The notes beneath the pieces were generated by a model. The model did no database searches and was not told where the DNA came from. It saw only the letters and a program-made list of their open reading frames with translations. 64,000 nt of DNA from CAZVNZ01 sp964628515. GTDB taxonomy: Bacteria; Bacillota; Clostridia; Christensenellales; Christensenellaceae. The stretch lies in contig CAZVNZ010000001.1 in NCBI GenBank assembly GCA_964628515.1, forward strand, positions 62,001 through 126,000, given 5' to 3'. The translations under genes and the position numbers were made by a program. This document shows positions 1 to 10,100 of this stretch, piece by piece (position 1 is the stretch's first letter; every line of letters begins with the position of its first letter).

Positions 1-1
1 C

Positions 2-451
2 GGCTGCACCAACCAAACCGCACCCACCAAACAAGCTACACAAGCACCTACGGCTACTGTTACCCCATCATCATCACAAGTAAAAACAGCGCAGGGCGAG
101 GGTATAACCTCTTCATCACCATCACCAAAGGGATACAAAAAAATTTCCGCCAAAGAAGCTAAGGAAATGATTGACACAAACCCTAATATAATAATACTTG
201 ATGTACGCTCCGAGGAGGAATATAATGAAGTAAGAATACCCGACAGCTTGCTTATTCCCGATTACGATTTAAAGGAGCAAGCACCACAGTTGCTTGCGGA
301 CAAAGACGCTACCATACTCGTGTATTGCAGAACGGGCAGAAGGAGCGCTCAATCCGCAAAAACCTTGATGGAGCTGGGGTACACCAATGTTTACGACATA
401 GGCGGAATAGTGGACTGGGAATACGAAACAGAGCCTAAACAAATAAATTAA
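2..451 (+). CDS. Rhodanese-domain lipoprotein (5' end outside window)
   Basis: The reading frame is open from the window edge. It begins Gly-Cys-Thr-Asn, which looks like the end of a lipobox (G-C), so the protein is probably a membrane-anchored lipoprotein whose signal peptide lies upstream. A Ser/Thr/Pro-rich linker of about 45 residues follows, then a rhodanese domain with the active-site loop CRTGRRS, where Cys would carry the persulfide. The domain has the usual short single-rhodanese length. Family knowledge: extracytoplasmic single rhodaneses transfer sulfane sulfur, but the physiological acceptor is usually unknown. An internal ATG at 167 would start inside the domain and is not a believable start. 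It ends 14 bases before the next gene. Confidence 0.85.
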   Translation, partial: GCTNQTAPTKQATQAPTATVTPSSSQVKTAQGEGITSSSPSPKGYKKISAKEAKEMIDTNPNIIILDVRSEEEYNEVRIPDSLLIPDYDLKEQAPQLLADKDATILVYCRTGRRSAQSAKTLMELGYTNVYDIGGIVDWEYETEPKQIN

Positions 452-465
452 GAGAGGTTAATTTT

Positions 466-1488
466 ATGATACGAGATTATGTGGGAAATATTTCCCAATG
501 CGCAGGAATTACGGACACCACGGTAAACGGTGGCAAGGCAAAGGGGCTTAGACTTTTGGAGTTGTACAATGCACAAGGTTTAAGGGCTACGGTGATGCCG
601 GATAAGTGCTTGGATTTACTTAATTTTAGCTACAAGGGTGTAAATTTCGCTTTTATAAACAAAAACGGTGCCACAAGCCCGGTTAAGTATAATTTTAATA
701 AGGATGAATTTGCAAGCAGTTGGTCGGCAGGTATGCTTACCACTTGCGGACTGTCTAACATCGGCACGCCTTGCGAAGATGAGGGAGAATACCATTCTTT
801 ACACGGCAAAATACATTTTCAAGGTGCGGATAATTTATGTGTAAGCGCAGACTTTGTTAAGGACGATTATCTAATGGAAATTAGCGGTAAAATGGGGGAG
901 ACGGAGCTTTTTGGCAGAAACTTTTCCCTTAAGCGTAATATTTCTTTAAGCCTTTATTCTAAAGAGCTAACCATAAAAGATGTTGTTAGCAACCACGACA
1001 CCAAACCCCGTAAATTTGCGGTTATGTACCACTCTAACTTTGGGTATCCCCTTTTAGACGAGGGTACACGAGTGGTAAAACCGAAGGGAGAGATAAAACC
1101 TCGAGCAAAAGAATTTGAAAGCGCCATGAAAGACTGGGCAATCATACAACCGCCCAAAGACGAAGTGGGAGAGGTTGTGTTTTTCCACGAGAATAAATGC
1201 GACACCAACGGCTTTGCCTATGTGGGTGTAATAAACGATAAATTAGGGCTTGGCTGCTATGTAAAATACAGCTATAAAACCCTCCCCGTACTTGCCCAAT
1301 GGAAGAGTATGAAAACTCAAGACTACGCCCTTGGCATAGAGCCTGCCAACGCATATTTGGGGGGTGTGGCAAATGAGGAATACAAAGTGTTGCAAAAAGG
1401 AGAGAGTGCGCAGTACACCGTGGTGTACGGTGTGCTTGACGGCAAAGAGGAAATCGCCGAGTTTGAGCGTATGCTTAAAACAATTTAA
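466..1488 (+). CDS. Aldose 1-epimerase-like protein (DUF4432 type)
   Basis: A 340-residue cytosolic protein without a signal peptide. The body (ALRATVMPDKCLDL-like N-terminal strand, then LHGKIHF near residue 115 and repeated beta-rich segments) matches the galactose-mutarotase-like fold, in particular the DUF4432 branch of the aldose 1-epimerase superfamily. Such proteins bind sugars, and most have no proven reaction. The start has AGAGAGGTTAA just upstream, a good ribosome site. The following Gfo/Idh/MocA gene is only 54 bases away on the same strand, so the two are probably co-transcribed and act on the same carbohydrate. The substrate cannot be told from sequence. Confidence 0.8.
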   Translation: MIRDYVGNISQCAGITDTTVNGGKAKGLRLLELYNAQGLRATVMPDKCLDLLNFSYKGVNFAFINKNGATSPVKYNFNKDEFASSWSAGMLTTCGLSNIGTPCEDEGEYHSLHGKIHFQGADNLCVSADFVKDDYLMEISGKMGETELFGRNFSLKRNISLSLYSKELTIKDVVSNHDTKPRKFAVMYHSNFGYPLLDEGTRVVKPKGEIKPRAKEFESAMKDWAIIQPPKDEVGEVVFFHENKCDTNGFAYVGVINDKLGLGCYVKYSYKTLPVLAQWKSMKTQDYALGIEPANAYLGGVANEEYKVLQKGESAQYTVVYGVLDGKEEIAEFERMLKTI

Positions 1489-1542
1489 TTTTTTATGTTG
1501 ATGATGATGTAAAAGCTACTTTAGGAAAGGAAAAAATCTAAA

Positions 1543-2511
1543 ATGGATAAAATAAACTGGGGAATAATAGGTACGTCCGGCTTTGCCTACGATGTTGCAA
1601 TACCTGCGCTATCCCAGGCAAATAACGGCAACTTATACGCCATAGCCGGCAGAAGTTTAGAAAAAGCCACCATGTACAAAGAAAAATTCGGCTTTGAAAA
1701 AGCCTTTAGCAGTTACGACGAACTGCTAAAGGACAGCGAGGTGCAGGCGGTGTATATTCCCCTTGCAAACAACGTACATAAGGAGTGGGTAATTAAAGCC
1801 GCCAATATGGGCAAACATATTTTATGCGAAAAACCTATTGCACCAAACGTTGCAGATTATAAGGAAATGGTAAATGCAGCCAATGCCAACAAGGTAGTGC
1901 TTATGGAAGCCTATGCTTATATTCACGCAGAGATTACCAACCATATAAAATCCGCAATAAAGCAAGGTGTAATTGGGGATGTAGCTTTTTTGGAAGGCAG
2001 TTTTTTTGTAAAAATGCCCGACTCTTCTAACTACCGTTGTAAAAAAGAGGGGTATGGGGGAGGTATATACGATTTAGGTTGCTACCCCATTAGCCTGTTT
2101 ATTTATTTGCTGGACGATACCCCCAAAAAAGTTACCGGCTTTGCAAACTTTACCGCCGAGGGTATAGACGACTACGCCGCTACCTTGCTTGAGTTTAATG
2201 GGGGTGCGAAAGCCTCCGTTACCTGTGCAATGTGTAGCACAACTAACGCATCACGGTATTTTATATACGGCACAAAGGGCATTATAGAAGCCCCCATACC
2301 CTTTAACGCTTGTGGGGATTTAAGCTACTTTATTACAGATGGTGATGGTAAGGTAACTAAGGTAGATGTAAAAACCACCAACAACTATGTGTTGGAGTTT
2401 GAGCAGTTAGGCAGATGCGTTTTGCAAGCCGAGTCGCCTTTTGTAAGTAATGAGTTTTCTTTGAGCACCACTAAGGCTATAGAGGACGTTATTTTGGCGG
2501 TGGGGTATTGA
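1543..2511 (+). CDS. Gfo/Idh/MocA family oxidoreductase
   Basis: A 322-residue NAD(P)-dependent dehydrogenase. The N-terminal Rossmann motif GIIGTSGFA is near residue 6. The family signature CEKPIAPN near residue 95 supplies the catalytic Lys. GGGIYDLGCYPIS around residue 170 carries the Asp and the position usually held by the catalytic His/Tyr of the C-terminal alpha/beta domain. Family members oxidise sugar or inositol hydroxyls, often at C3. The ribosome site AGGAAAGG lies upstream of the ATG. It follows the aldose-epimerase-like gene, suggesting a two-gene sugar-oxidation unit. Confidence 0.88.
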   Translation: MDKINWGIIGTSGFAYDVAIPALSQANNGNLYAIAGRSLEKATMYKEKFGFEKAFSSYDELLKDSEVQAVYIPLANNVHKEWVIKAANMGKHILCEKPIAPNVADYKEMVNAANANKVVLMEAYAYIHAEITNHIKSAIKQGVIGDVAFLEGSFFVKMPDSSNYRCKKEGYGGGIYDLGCYPISLFIYLLDDTPKKVTGFANFTAEGIDDYAATLLEFNGGAKASVTCAMCSTTNASRYFIYGTKGIIEAPIPFNACGDLSYFITDGDGKVTKVDVKTTNNYVLEFEQLGRCVLQAESPFVSNEFSLSTTKAIEDVILAVGY

Positions 2512-2557
2512 GTTTTTGGGGAATTGATTCACCATCACCAAAAACAAAAAAACCTAT

Positions 2558-3472
2558 TTACGCTTCTTGTATATTTTTATTGCTTTGCCTTTGTAAAATT
2601 TCTCCGCTTTCTGCATCTATAACAAATATATAGTAACTGCGCATGGGGTTGTTGTACTTAAACTCCCATACTACGTTTTGTTTGTCATTATCATATATTG
2701 TTAGGATTTTTTCGTGGTCTGAGGCTAAGGTGTAGCTATCGTAATTTTCTGCATCTAATGCCATTAATTCCTTTTGTGCAATTTCCAATGCCTGCTCGTA
2801 AGAAATATTTTTTATGTTGTTGTCAGGTGTATAATTTGGGTTGTAGTTTGCTTTTAAAGACATTAATCTGCCGTTTTGGTCTGTAACTACACTTACTCCG
2901 TGCTTAATATCCACATCCGATACCAAAGTGTAGAAATCCGTTTGGTAGTAGGTGCGTATTAAATCTTTGGTATCCCCTTTGCCTACCTTATAGTTTTTTG
3001 TGCGTGTTTGTAAGGTGTTTAAGTCGAATTCCGGTACTATTTTGTTTGCAAAAGCCTTTGCAATGGGTAAATTTTCCTCTTGGGAGTTATATACATTAAC
3101 GTCGAAACTCTCGGGCATTTCCTTTATTTCTATACTTCTAAGTTTGCCCTCTACCTCGCTTACAAGATAGTTGTATAAATCCCCCTCCATTTTAAATATT
3201 CGCTCTTGCGAGGTGCTTAGGGCTGAGTCTACACCACTATCTTTAATATTGGTGTCTCCGATGTCAAGATTTTGCACCGTTTGCAAGGCATCCTGTCTTG
3301 AAACCTTTACAACAGGAGAGGGTGTGGGAGTGGGAGATGGTCTTGGAGCGGAGGCAGTCTCTTCCTTATACACTTCCTTGTAATAGGCGTCCATTTCCTC
3401 CTTTGAGGCACAGCCTAAAAACATAGTTGTAACAAATGTAACTGTAATTAAAATCAGACAAAACTTTTTCAT
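2558..3472 (-). CDS. PepSY-domain lipoprotein
   Basis: A 304-residue secreted lipoprotein. A signal peptide with the lipobox FLGC (Cys about residue 21) is followed by a charged segment and a Pro/Ser/Thr linker (PSPTPTPSP, residues 45-53). The C-terminal 80 residues read like a PepSY domain (YEQALEIAQKEL, then VWEFKY and VIDAESGEIL). The middle third may hold a further degenerate PepSY-like repeat. PepSY domains outside the membrane are thought to act as peptidase inhibitors or small-ligand sensors, and no partner peptidase is adjacent. It lies 52 bases downstream of the PFL gene and could be a late cistron or have its own promoter. Confidence 0.75.
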   Translation of the reverse strand: MKKFCLILITVTFVTTMFLGCASKEEMDAYYKEVYKEETASAPRPSPTPTPSPVVKVSRQDALQTVQNLDIGDTNIKDSGVDSALSTSQERIFKMEGDLYNYLVSEVEGKLRSIEIKEMPESFDVNVYNSQEENLPIAKAFANKIVPEFDLNTLQTRTKNYKVGKGDTKDLIRTYYQTDFYTLVSDVDIKHGVSVVTDQNGRLMSLKANYNPNYTPDNNIKNISYEQALEIAQKELMALDAENYDSYTLASDHEKILTIYDNDKQNVVWEFKYNNPMRSYYIFVIDAESGEILQRQSNKNIQEA

Positions 3473-3524
3473 CGTTAATTCTCCGTAGATTACTATATTT
3501 TTAGCTGTTTTAAGAGCAAAATTT

Positions 3525-4877
3525 TTAATTTCGTTGAGAGTGCAGGGGTGCGGGTATTCTGCCCCCTCTTGCTATAAATTTTTGTGGGCTTTGTGTGTTG
3601 TACGTCATTATTGGCGCCATACCAAGCAACCCTCCAAAGTTTACGCTGTCTCCTACCTTTTTACCCGGTACGGGTATTAATCGCACCGCCGTGGTTTTGG
3701 TGTTTACCACCCCTATTGCCGCCTCGTCCGCTATAATTGCGGAAATTACGTAATCGGGAGTATCTCCGGGGAGGGCTAACATATCAAGCCCCACCGAGCA
3801 TACGCATGTCATAGCCTCTAATTTCTCTATGGTAAGTGCACCCTTTTGTACTGCGTTTATCATGCCGGCATCCTCGCTTACGGGTATAAAAGCGCCCGAA
3901 AGTCCGCCAACATGGGAGGACGCCATAATACCCCCTTTTTTTACCGCATCGTTAAGCAGGGCAAGAGCGGCGGTACTGCCGTGTGCCCCACACGTTTCAA
4001 GCCCCATTTCTTCTAATATATGGGCAACGCTATCCCCAATTTTTGGAGTGGGTGCTAAGGATAAATCTATAATACCGAAAGGAACATTTAGCCGTTTGCT
4101 TGCCTCTCTTGCAACTAATTGCCCCATACGTGTTATGTTGAACGCCGTCTTTTTTATTATGTTTGCAACTTCGTCAAAAGAGGCGTCTTTACTGTTTTCC
4201 AAAGCGTATTTTACTACTCCCGGTCCGCTTACACCTACGTTTATTACGCTGTCCCCCTCTCCTGTACCGTGGAAAGCCCCTGCCATAAAGGGATTGTCCT
4301 CCACCGCATTGGCAAACACCACTAATTTTGCCGCACCAATGCCGTCCTTATTTGCGGTAGCTTGTGCACTGTTTTTAATAATTGTACCCATAAGTGCTAC
4401 TGCGTCCATATTTATACCTGCTCTGGTGGTGGCAACATTAACGCTTGCGCACACAATATCCGTAATGCTAAGGGCTTCGGGTATGGTGTTTATAAACTCC
4501 GTTTCTTTTGGAGTTGCTCCCTTTTGCACAAAAGCGGAGTACCCTCCTATAAAATCCACACCTACCTCCTTGCCTGCCTTGTCTAAAGCAAGGGCAAGTT
4601 TTGTGTAGTTACCGCATCCTTGTGTAATTAAGGATATGGGTGTTACGGAAATACGTTTGTTTACAATGGGTATACCAAACTCACTTTCTATTTCCTGCCC
4701 TACCTTAACTAAGTTTTTGGCATAATTTGTAATTTTATCGTACACCTTTAGGGCACAAGTATCTGCACTTTCGCTTACGCAATCTAAGAGGGAAATACCC
4801 ATGGTTATTGTGCGGATATCTAAATTTTGAGACTCTATCATCTCCAAAGTTTTTAGTATGTCTTGTTGGTTTATCAT
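3525..4877 (-). CDS. PFL family protein (UPF0210/DUF711)
   Basis: A 450-residue cytosolic protein of the UPF0210 family, full length, with the family hallmarks KRISVTPISLI near residue 78 and the Gly-rich GVSGPGVVKYAL near residue 210. The fold is related to the glycyl-radical (pyruvate formate-lyase-like) superfamily by structure, but the glycyl-radical loop is not evident and the reaction is unknown. It is preceded by the small ACT protein, a pairing that is widely conserved in Firmicutes and suggests regulation of, or by, an amino acid. It is probably the last gene of the ileS operon. Confidence 0.88.
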   Translation of the reverse strand: MINQQDILKTLEMIESQNLDIRTITMGISLLDCVSESADTCALKVYDKITNYAKNLVKVGQEIESEFGIPIVNKRISVTPISLITQGCGNYTKLALALDKAGKEVGVDFIGGYSAFVQKGATPKETEFINTIPEALSITDIVCASVNVATTRAGINMDAVALMGTIIKNSAQATANKDGIGAAKLVVFANAVEDNPFMAGAFHGTGEGDSVINVGVSGPGVVKYALENSKDASFDEVANIIKKTAFNITRMGQLVAREASKRLNVPFGIIDLSLAPTPKIGDSVAHILEEMGLETCGAHGSTAALALLNDAVKKGGIMASSHVGGLSGAFIPVSEDAGMINAVQKGALTIEKLEAMTCVCSVGLDMLALPGDTPDYVISAIIADEAAIGVVNTKTTAVRLIPVPGKKVGDSVNFGGLLGMAPIMTYNTQSPQKFIARGGRIPAPLHSQRN

Positions 4878-4925
4878 ATATGCTCCTAAGTTTTATGCTA
4901 CTAAGATTTTTTTGGAAAAACGTAC

Positions 4926-5198
4926 TTAAATTCTGTGCATACTTTTAAAAATTTCTTCCCTCTGTATTTTTGCTTCCATGCCAAGCTCTTTGCCTATCTG
5001 CTCTATTTTGTTTTTCATATCCTCGAAGGAAACTGTTATGTGCTCTATATCTGCAAGCATTGTCATCACAAAAAACTCTTCTCTTAGTACCGTTTGGCTA
5101 ATATCTAAAATATTTGCGTTGCACTCGTAAAGTCCTGTTGCAAACTTTGCTATTATGCCCGGTTTGTCTATTCCTATTATATTTACTACTGCTTTCAT
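4926..5198 (-). CDS. ACT domain protein (UPF0237)
   Basis: A 90-residue single ACT domain starting MKAVVNIIGIDKPGI. The ACT signature of beta-strand, then DKPGI loop, then helix is clear, and the second strand region has FVMTMLADIE. A longer frame runs upstream to 5267, but the ATG at 5198 is preceded by AAAAAGGGGAATAAA and overlaps the stop of the upstream membrane-protein gene (ATGA), so 5198 is the start. ACT domains bind amino acids. Together with the adjacent PFL gene it forms a conserved pair of unknown function. Confidence 0.9.
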   Translation of the reverse strand: MKAVVNIIGIDKPGIIAKFATGLYECNANILDISQTVLREEFFVMTMLADIEHITVSFEDMKNKIEQIGKELGMEAKIQREEIFKSMHRI

Positions 5199-6082
5199 TT
5201 TATTCCCCTTTTTTGTTGATAATCTAATTTTGCGCCTTTGTATGTATTGTAGGAAAAAGCATACCAAAAGGGCAATACCACCGCCGTAACTATTATAGAT
5301 ACCACCGCAACACCAATAGCTGTGGGGAAGTATCTGTTAAACACGGACAAAGTGGGGTTTACAAAATATACCTGTATAACCTCCGCTACGGGTAGGGAGG
5401 ATATATAACCTTTAAGTGCGGAAAGTCCGCCCATCAGCAAGGCACAAAACAACATTTTTACAAAGTTTTTTAAAAAGTTGCCCAGATATATATATTTAAA
5501 GGATGTTAGCAATGCCCTAAAGCCACTTGTTTTTTCCTTTACTACAATATAGGGCAAAAAGGCTGTGCCAAGCAAATACAGTACCGTAACTACCCCTGTT
5601 ATCAGTACGGGTAGCACAATATATGCGTTAAATATTTTATTGGCTAAAAGTGCTATTGCCAAGTTAAACTGCAAGGTGAATGCCACAAGCAAAACGGGCA
5701 CAAAAACAATAAATGCGGATAAATAAGATGAAAGCATTGCCTTATAGTTTTGCATTGCGGATTTAATACACGTTTTAAAGGTTATATTAATGTTTTCGTA
5801 GTCTGCCCCCACCACATATGCCACCCATGCAATAGCAAAGGGCGCAAAAAACAAGGCAAACACCGCTATTACTCCAATAATAACATACATATTGCTAAGG
5901 TTTGCACTACCTGCGGTTACAACGGAAATAACTTTATGTACTGCCGCCAAAAGTCCGGGTACGGTAAAAATAAGCATAGGTAAAAATATCATTATTTGCA
6001 TTAATAACAAGGGTGTAAACAATTTAAAAAAGTTGTGCTTGTAAACAAGAAAAACCTGTTTTAAAGACGAAGTAAAACTCAT
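5195..6082 (-). CDS. Multi-pass membrane protein, unknown function
   Basis: A protein of about 295 residues with six hydrophobic stretches (around residues 20-45, 65-90, 120-150, 155-180, 210-230 and 255-285), the last followed by a short basic tail. The overall pattern resembles the 'glycerophosphoryl diester phosphodiesterase membrane domain / DUF975-like' integral membrane proteins of Firmicutes, but no catalytic motif is visible. An upstream TTG at 6088 is a possible alternative start. It sits 12 bases downstream of the LOG gene and overlaps the ACT gene by 4 bases, so translation of the two is likely coupled. Function not recognised. Confidence 0.7.
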   Translation of the reverse strand: MSFTSSLKQVFLVYKHNFFKLFTPLLLMQIMIFLPMLIFTVPGLLAAVHKVISVVTAGSANLSNMYVIIGVIAVFALFFAPFAIAWVAYVVGADYENINITFKTCIKSAMQNYKAMLSSYLSAFIVFVPVLLVAFTLQFNLAIALLANKIFNAYIVLPVLITGVVTVLYLLGTAFLPYIVVKEKTSGFRALLTSFKYIYLGNFLKNFVKMLFCALLMGGLSALKGYISSLPVAEVIQVYFVNPTLSVFNRYFPTAIGVAVVSIIVTAVVLPFWYAFSYNTYKGAKLDYQQKRGIK

Positions 6083-6094
6083 ATACAAAAAACC

Positions 6095-6679
6095 TTAGCC
6101 TATATGGGTAAGCCACTCGTCGGTTGTGGGCACAAACTTATAGTTTTTTACCAAATCTATAACCTCTTCCGGAGTTGATGCAACGGAGTACAAGCCCAAG
6201 GTTTCCTTTTTGGCAAAATACTGCCCTATACATTCGCCCATCAGTGCCAAAAGCTTATCGTAATAATGGTTGCTGTTAAGTAGTATTATTGCCTTTTCGT
6301 GACGTCTTAACTGCTTTAGGGTAAGAATTTCAAAAAATTCCTCAAATGTGCCTATGCCACCGGGGGCGCACACAAAGGCGGAGGCTAAATCCTCCATTTT
6401 TTGCTTTCTTTCCCTCATGGTGTTGGTTACTATTTTTTCGTCACACTCGTGAAACACAAGCTCCGGCAAATCCATAAAGCCGGGTACAACCCCTATTACA
6501 AAGCCGTTGTCCACGCTACGCACTCCGCTTGCCACAGAGCCCATAACCCCCGTGCCACCGCAACCAAACACAAGACCGTAATCGTTTTTAGCGATTAACT
6601 GCCCTAACTTATATGTTTCCTCAAAATAAATTTTATTTAGTGCATTTGAGGATGCACCGTACACACATATATTCTTCAT
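6095..6679 (-). CDS. LOG-family protein (TIGR00730 nucleoside-phosphate ribohydrolase)
   Basis: A 194-residue Rossmann-fold protein with the two diagnostic elements of the LOG family: MRERKQKM near residue 86 and PGGIGTFEEFFE near residue 106, which form the phosphoribohydrolase active site. Related enzymes release the base from nucleoside 5'-monophosphates; in bacteria they work on AMP or cytokinin-like nucleotides. The ATG has GAGAGG upstream. It sits 2 bases after queT in the ileS operon. Confidence 0.9.
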   Translation of the reverse strand: MKNICVYGASSNALNKIYFEETYKLGQLIAKNDYGLVFGCGGTGVMGSVASGVRSVDNGFVIGVVPGFMDLPELVFHECDEKIVTNTMRERKQKMEDLASAFVCAPGGIGTFEEFFEILTLKQLRRHEKAIILLNSNHYYDKLLALMGECIGQYFAKKETLGLYSVASTPEEVIDLVKNYKFVPTTDEWLTHIG

Positions 6680-6681
6680 CT

Positions 6682-7173
6682 TTAAACCTCTCCAAATATT
6701 CTTTTTCGATATTTATTAAGCAACAGCATCAGAGGTATTCCAATGCCGTAACATGCTACCGTTTGCCCTATGCCTACCCAAAGCACATTTATGAAATAGG
6801 GTAGTTGCAACATTATATATAATACCAATCCTACCGCAAAAGCGTTTATAATTACGGCAGGCAAGGGTATAAGCCATTTGTTTTTAAGCTTGCTTGCAAT
6901 ATAGGCGCTCGCTAAGGTGGCAAGACTGCCTATAATTACATCTAAAACACCTAAGTTGGTGCCAAACATTATCCCAAAAGCATTGGAAATTAAGCAACCT
7001 ATAAAAAGCCCCGGAACTGCCGCCGTTGTAAAAAAGGGCAGTATGCAAAGCGCTTCCGCTACACGCACTTGCATTGGGCCAAAACTTATAGGTGCTAAAA
7101 CTAAGGTTAGAGTGGCATATATTGCCCCTATTGCCGCCGCCGCCACTAAATACTTTGGTTTAGAAGTTACCAT
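6682..7173 (-). CDS. queT: QueT-family queuosine precursor transporter
   Basis: A 163-residue integral membrane protein with five to six hydrophobic segments, and the family's Gly/Ala-rich start (AAAAIGAIYATLTLVLAPIS) and QVRVAEALCILPFF near residue 36. It matches the QueT S-component-type transporters that import queuosine precursors with a shared ECF energising module. No preQ1 riboswitch precedes it. Its start is 2 bases after ileS, so it is expressed from the ileS promoter, which places a tRNA-modification nutrient transporter with a tRNA synthetase. Confidence 0.88.
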   Translation of the reverse strand: MVTSKPKYLVAAAAIGAIYATLTLVLAPISFGPMQVRVAEALCILPFFTTAAVPGLFIGCLISNAFGIMFGTNLGVLDVIIGSLATLASAYIASKLKNKWLIPLPAVIINAFAVGLVLYIMLQLPYFINVLWVGIGQTVACYGIGIPLMLLLNKYRKRIFGEV

Positions 7174-7175
7174 AA

Positions 7176-10100
7176 CTATGCTTTAGTTACCCCCAAAAGT
7201 GTATTTTGCCCGTTAATATCCCAATTTTTACTGTGGGCGGATTCCTCTTTGGTATAGCATACATTTACTGCAAGTACTTCGTTGGTTATGGTGTTTTCGT
7301 TGGCTTTTACCACATCTGTAATTACCTCGTTGTCCGCCACAAGCAGTTTAATTTTGTCCGTAACCTCAAACCCTGCCTCTTTACGCATGGTTTGCACCTT
7401 GGAAATAACCTCTCGTACATACCCCTCTTCTATTAACTCTTTTGTAAGGGTGGTATCCACGATTACCGCAAAATCGCCGTGAGCCTCTGCAACAAAGCCT
7501 TCCTTCTGGGCGGGCTCTATTAAAATATCCTCATAGGCAAGCTCTATTTTTGTACCGCCTACTTCAAAGGTATACATATTACCGCTTTTTGTGGTGTTTA
7601 CCACCTCAAAGCCGTTGGCATTTGTAAGATGCTTGCGAATATCGTTTAACAGTTTGCCGTATTTTGGCCCTAAGGTTTTAAGCTGTGGCTTAATGTTGTA
7701 TGTAATATACTGCTCCGCCGCCGCTCCAAGCTCCACCTCTTTTACGTTTAGTTCCCCTTTTATAACATCTATGTAGGTGGCGTCCAGACTATCCACACCG
7801 CTTACAAATATTTTGCCTATGGGTTGGCGGTTTTTAATGTTTGCCGTGTTTCTTGCGCCTCTGCCAAGGGTAATAATATTTACTATTGCATCCATAGATT
7901 TTTCTAACTCTTTATCTATTAGGCTTTCTTCCGCAATGGGATAGGTGCATAAATGCACGGAAACGGGAGCGCTACTATCCGCACTTCTGACTAAATTTTG
8001 GTAAATGCTTTCAGCCATAAAGGGTGTAAAGGGTGCAATTAAACGCACGGTAGTTTCAAGCACGGTATACAAAGTCATGTAGGCATCCGTTTTGTCCTGC
8101 TCCATACCCTTTGCCCAGTACCTTTCTCTGCATCTCCTTACATACCAGTTGGAAAGCTCGTCTGTAAACTTATTTATTTCTCTTGCGCTTTCAAATATTT
8201 TGTAGCAGTCTAAATTATCGCATATTAGCTTAACTAAGCTGTTTAAACGGGATAATATCCACTTATCCATAATATGCGTGGGCTTTAGAGTGTACTTTGT
8301 TGGGTTAAAGTCGTCTATTTGTGCATATAAAATGTAGAAAGCATAAGTATTCCACAAAGTACCCATAAATTTACGTTGCCCCTCGCTAACCGCATCAACA
8401 TAAAATCTTGAAGGAAGCCACGGGGAGCTTGCGGAGTAAAAATACCACCGCACCGCATCTGCGCCTTGATTATCCAAAACACTCCATACATCTACCACGT
8501 TGCCTTTGTGCTTGCTCATCTTTTGCCCGTCTTTATCTTGCACATGCCCTAAAACTATGCAGTTTTCAAAGGGTGCTTTGTCAAATATCAACGTACCTAT
8601 GGCAAGGAGGGTGTAAAACCAACCTCTTGTTTGGTCTATTGCCTCGCTTATAAATTGTGCCGGAAACTGCTTTTCAAACAGCTCTTTATTTTCAAAGGGG
8701 TAGTGCCATTGGGCAAAGGGCATAGAACCGCTGTCGTACCAACAATCTATAACCTCGCTTACACGGCTCATACTGCCACCGCATTTTTCGCATTTAATTT
8801 TTACTTTATCTATATAGGGTTTGTGCAGTTCTATATCTTCTGGCACATTTTCCCCCATTTTACGCAGTTCTTCTCTACTGCCTATAACATGGATATGTCC
8901 ACACTCGCATTGCCAAACGGGAAGGGGTGTACCCCAGTATCTCTCTCTTGATACTCCCCAGTCTATAACGTTTGCAATAAAATTGCCCATTCTGCCCTCT
9001 TTTATGCTTTCGGGCAACCAGTTTACACTTGCGTTGTTGGCAATAAGCCTGTCTTTTAGCGCCGTCATTTTTATAAACCAGCTTTTTCTTGCGTAATAAA
9101 GCAAGGGGGTATCGCATCTCCAACAATAAGGATAGCTGTGCTCGTAATCCAAAATTGCTAAGAGAGAGCCTTTTTCCTCCAACTCCTTAATTATTAGCTT
9201 GTCCGCATCTTTTGCAAACACACCTGCCCAGTTTGAGCGCTCGTCAAAAGTGCCGTCCTCCCCTACCAACTGTACAAAAGGCAGGTTGTATTTTTTGCCC
9301 ACACGAGCATCGTCCTCGCCAAATGCAGGGGCGGTGTGTACTATTCCGCTACCGTCCGTTAGTGTAACGTAATCATCACAAGTAACAAACCAGCATTTCT
9401 CTTTGGGCGCAACAAAGTTAAACAAAGGCTCGTACTCTTTGTACTCTAAATCCTTGCCTTTTAGCTTTGTGATGATTTTGGCGTCCTCTCCAAGTACAGA
9501 TTCGTATAAATCGTGGGCGAGGTAGTACCTGTCTCCGTCGCTTTCCGCCAGCACGTAGTTTTCCTTTGCATTTACGCAAAGTGCTACGTTTGATGGTAGC
9601 GTCCAGGGGGTTGTTGTCCATGCAATAAAGTAGGCGTCCTCCCCCTTTACTTTAAACCGCACAAATATGGAGGCTTCTTTAACATCCTTATAGCCTTGCG
9701 CCACCTCGTGAGAGGAAAGTGCAGTACCGCAACGAGGGCAATAGGGCACGATTTTATGCCCTTTGTATAGCAAACCTTTATCGTAAATTTGCTTTAAGCT
9801 CCACCATACAGATTCTATATAGTTGTTGTCGTAGGTTATGTAGGGGTTGTCCATATCCGCCCAAAAGCCTACACGCTCGGACATTTTTTCCCATTCCCCT
9901 TTGTACTTCCAAACGCTTTTTTTACATTCTTCTATAAAAGGCTCTACGCCGTAGTTTTCTATTTGCTCTTTGCCGTCAAGTCCCAAAAGTTTTTCCACTT
10001 CTAATTCCACAGGCAGTCCGTGAGTATCCCACCCTGCTTTTCTAAGCACGTTATAGCCCTGCATAGTTTTGTACCGAGGTATTAAATCTTTAATGGTACG

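Noticed and set aside
2513..2548. Terminator between the Gfo/Idh/MocA gene and the PepSY lipoprotein gene
   Set aside because: GTTTTTGG/CCAAAAAC can pair, but neither strand has a T-run after the hairpin.
4926..5267. Longer N-terminus for the ACT protein
   Set aside because: The extra 23 residues are the overlapping end of the membrane-protein gene, and the ribosome site favours 5198.
6682..7200. preQ1 riboswitch for queT
   Set aside because: Only 2 bases separate ileS and queT, with no room for an aptamer.
8631..8951. ORFs opposite ileS and other long genes
   Set aside because: They are shadow frames of well-identified genes with no ribosome sites and biased composition.
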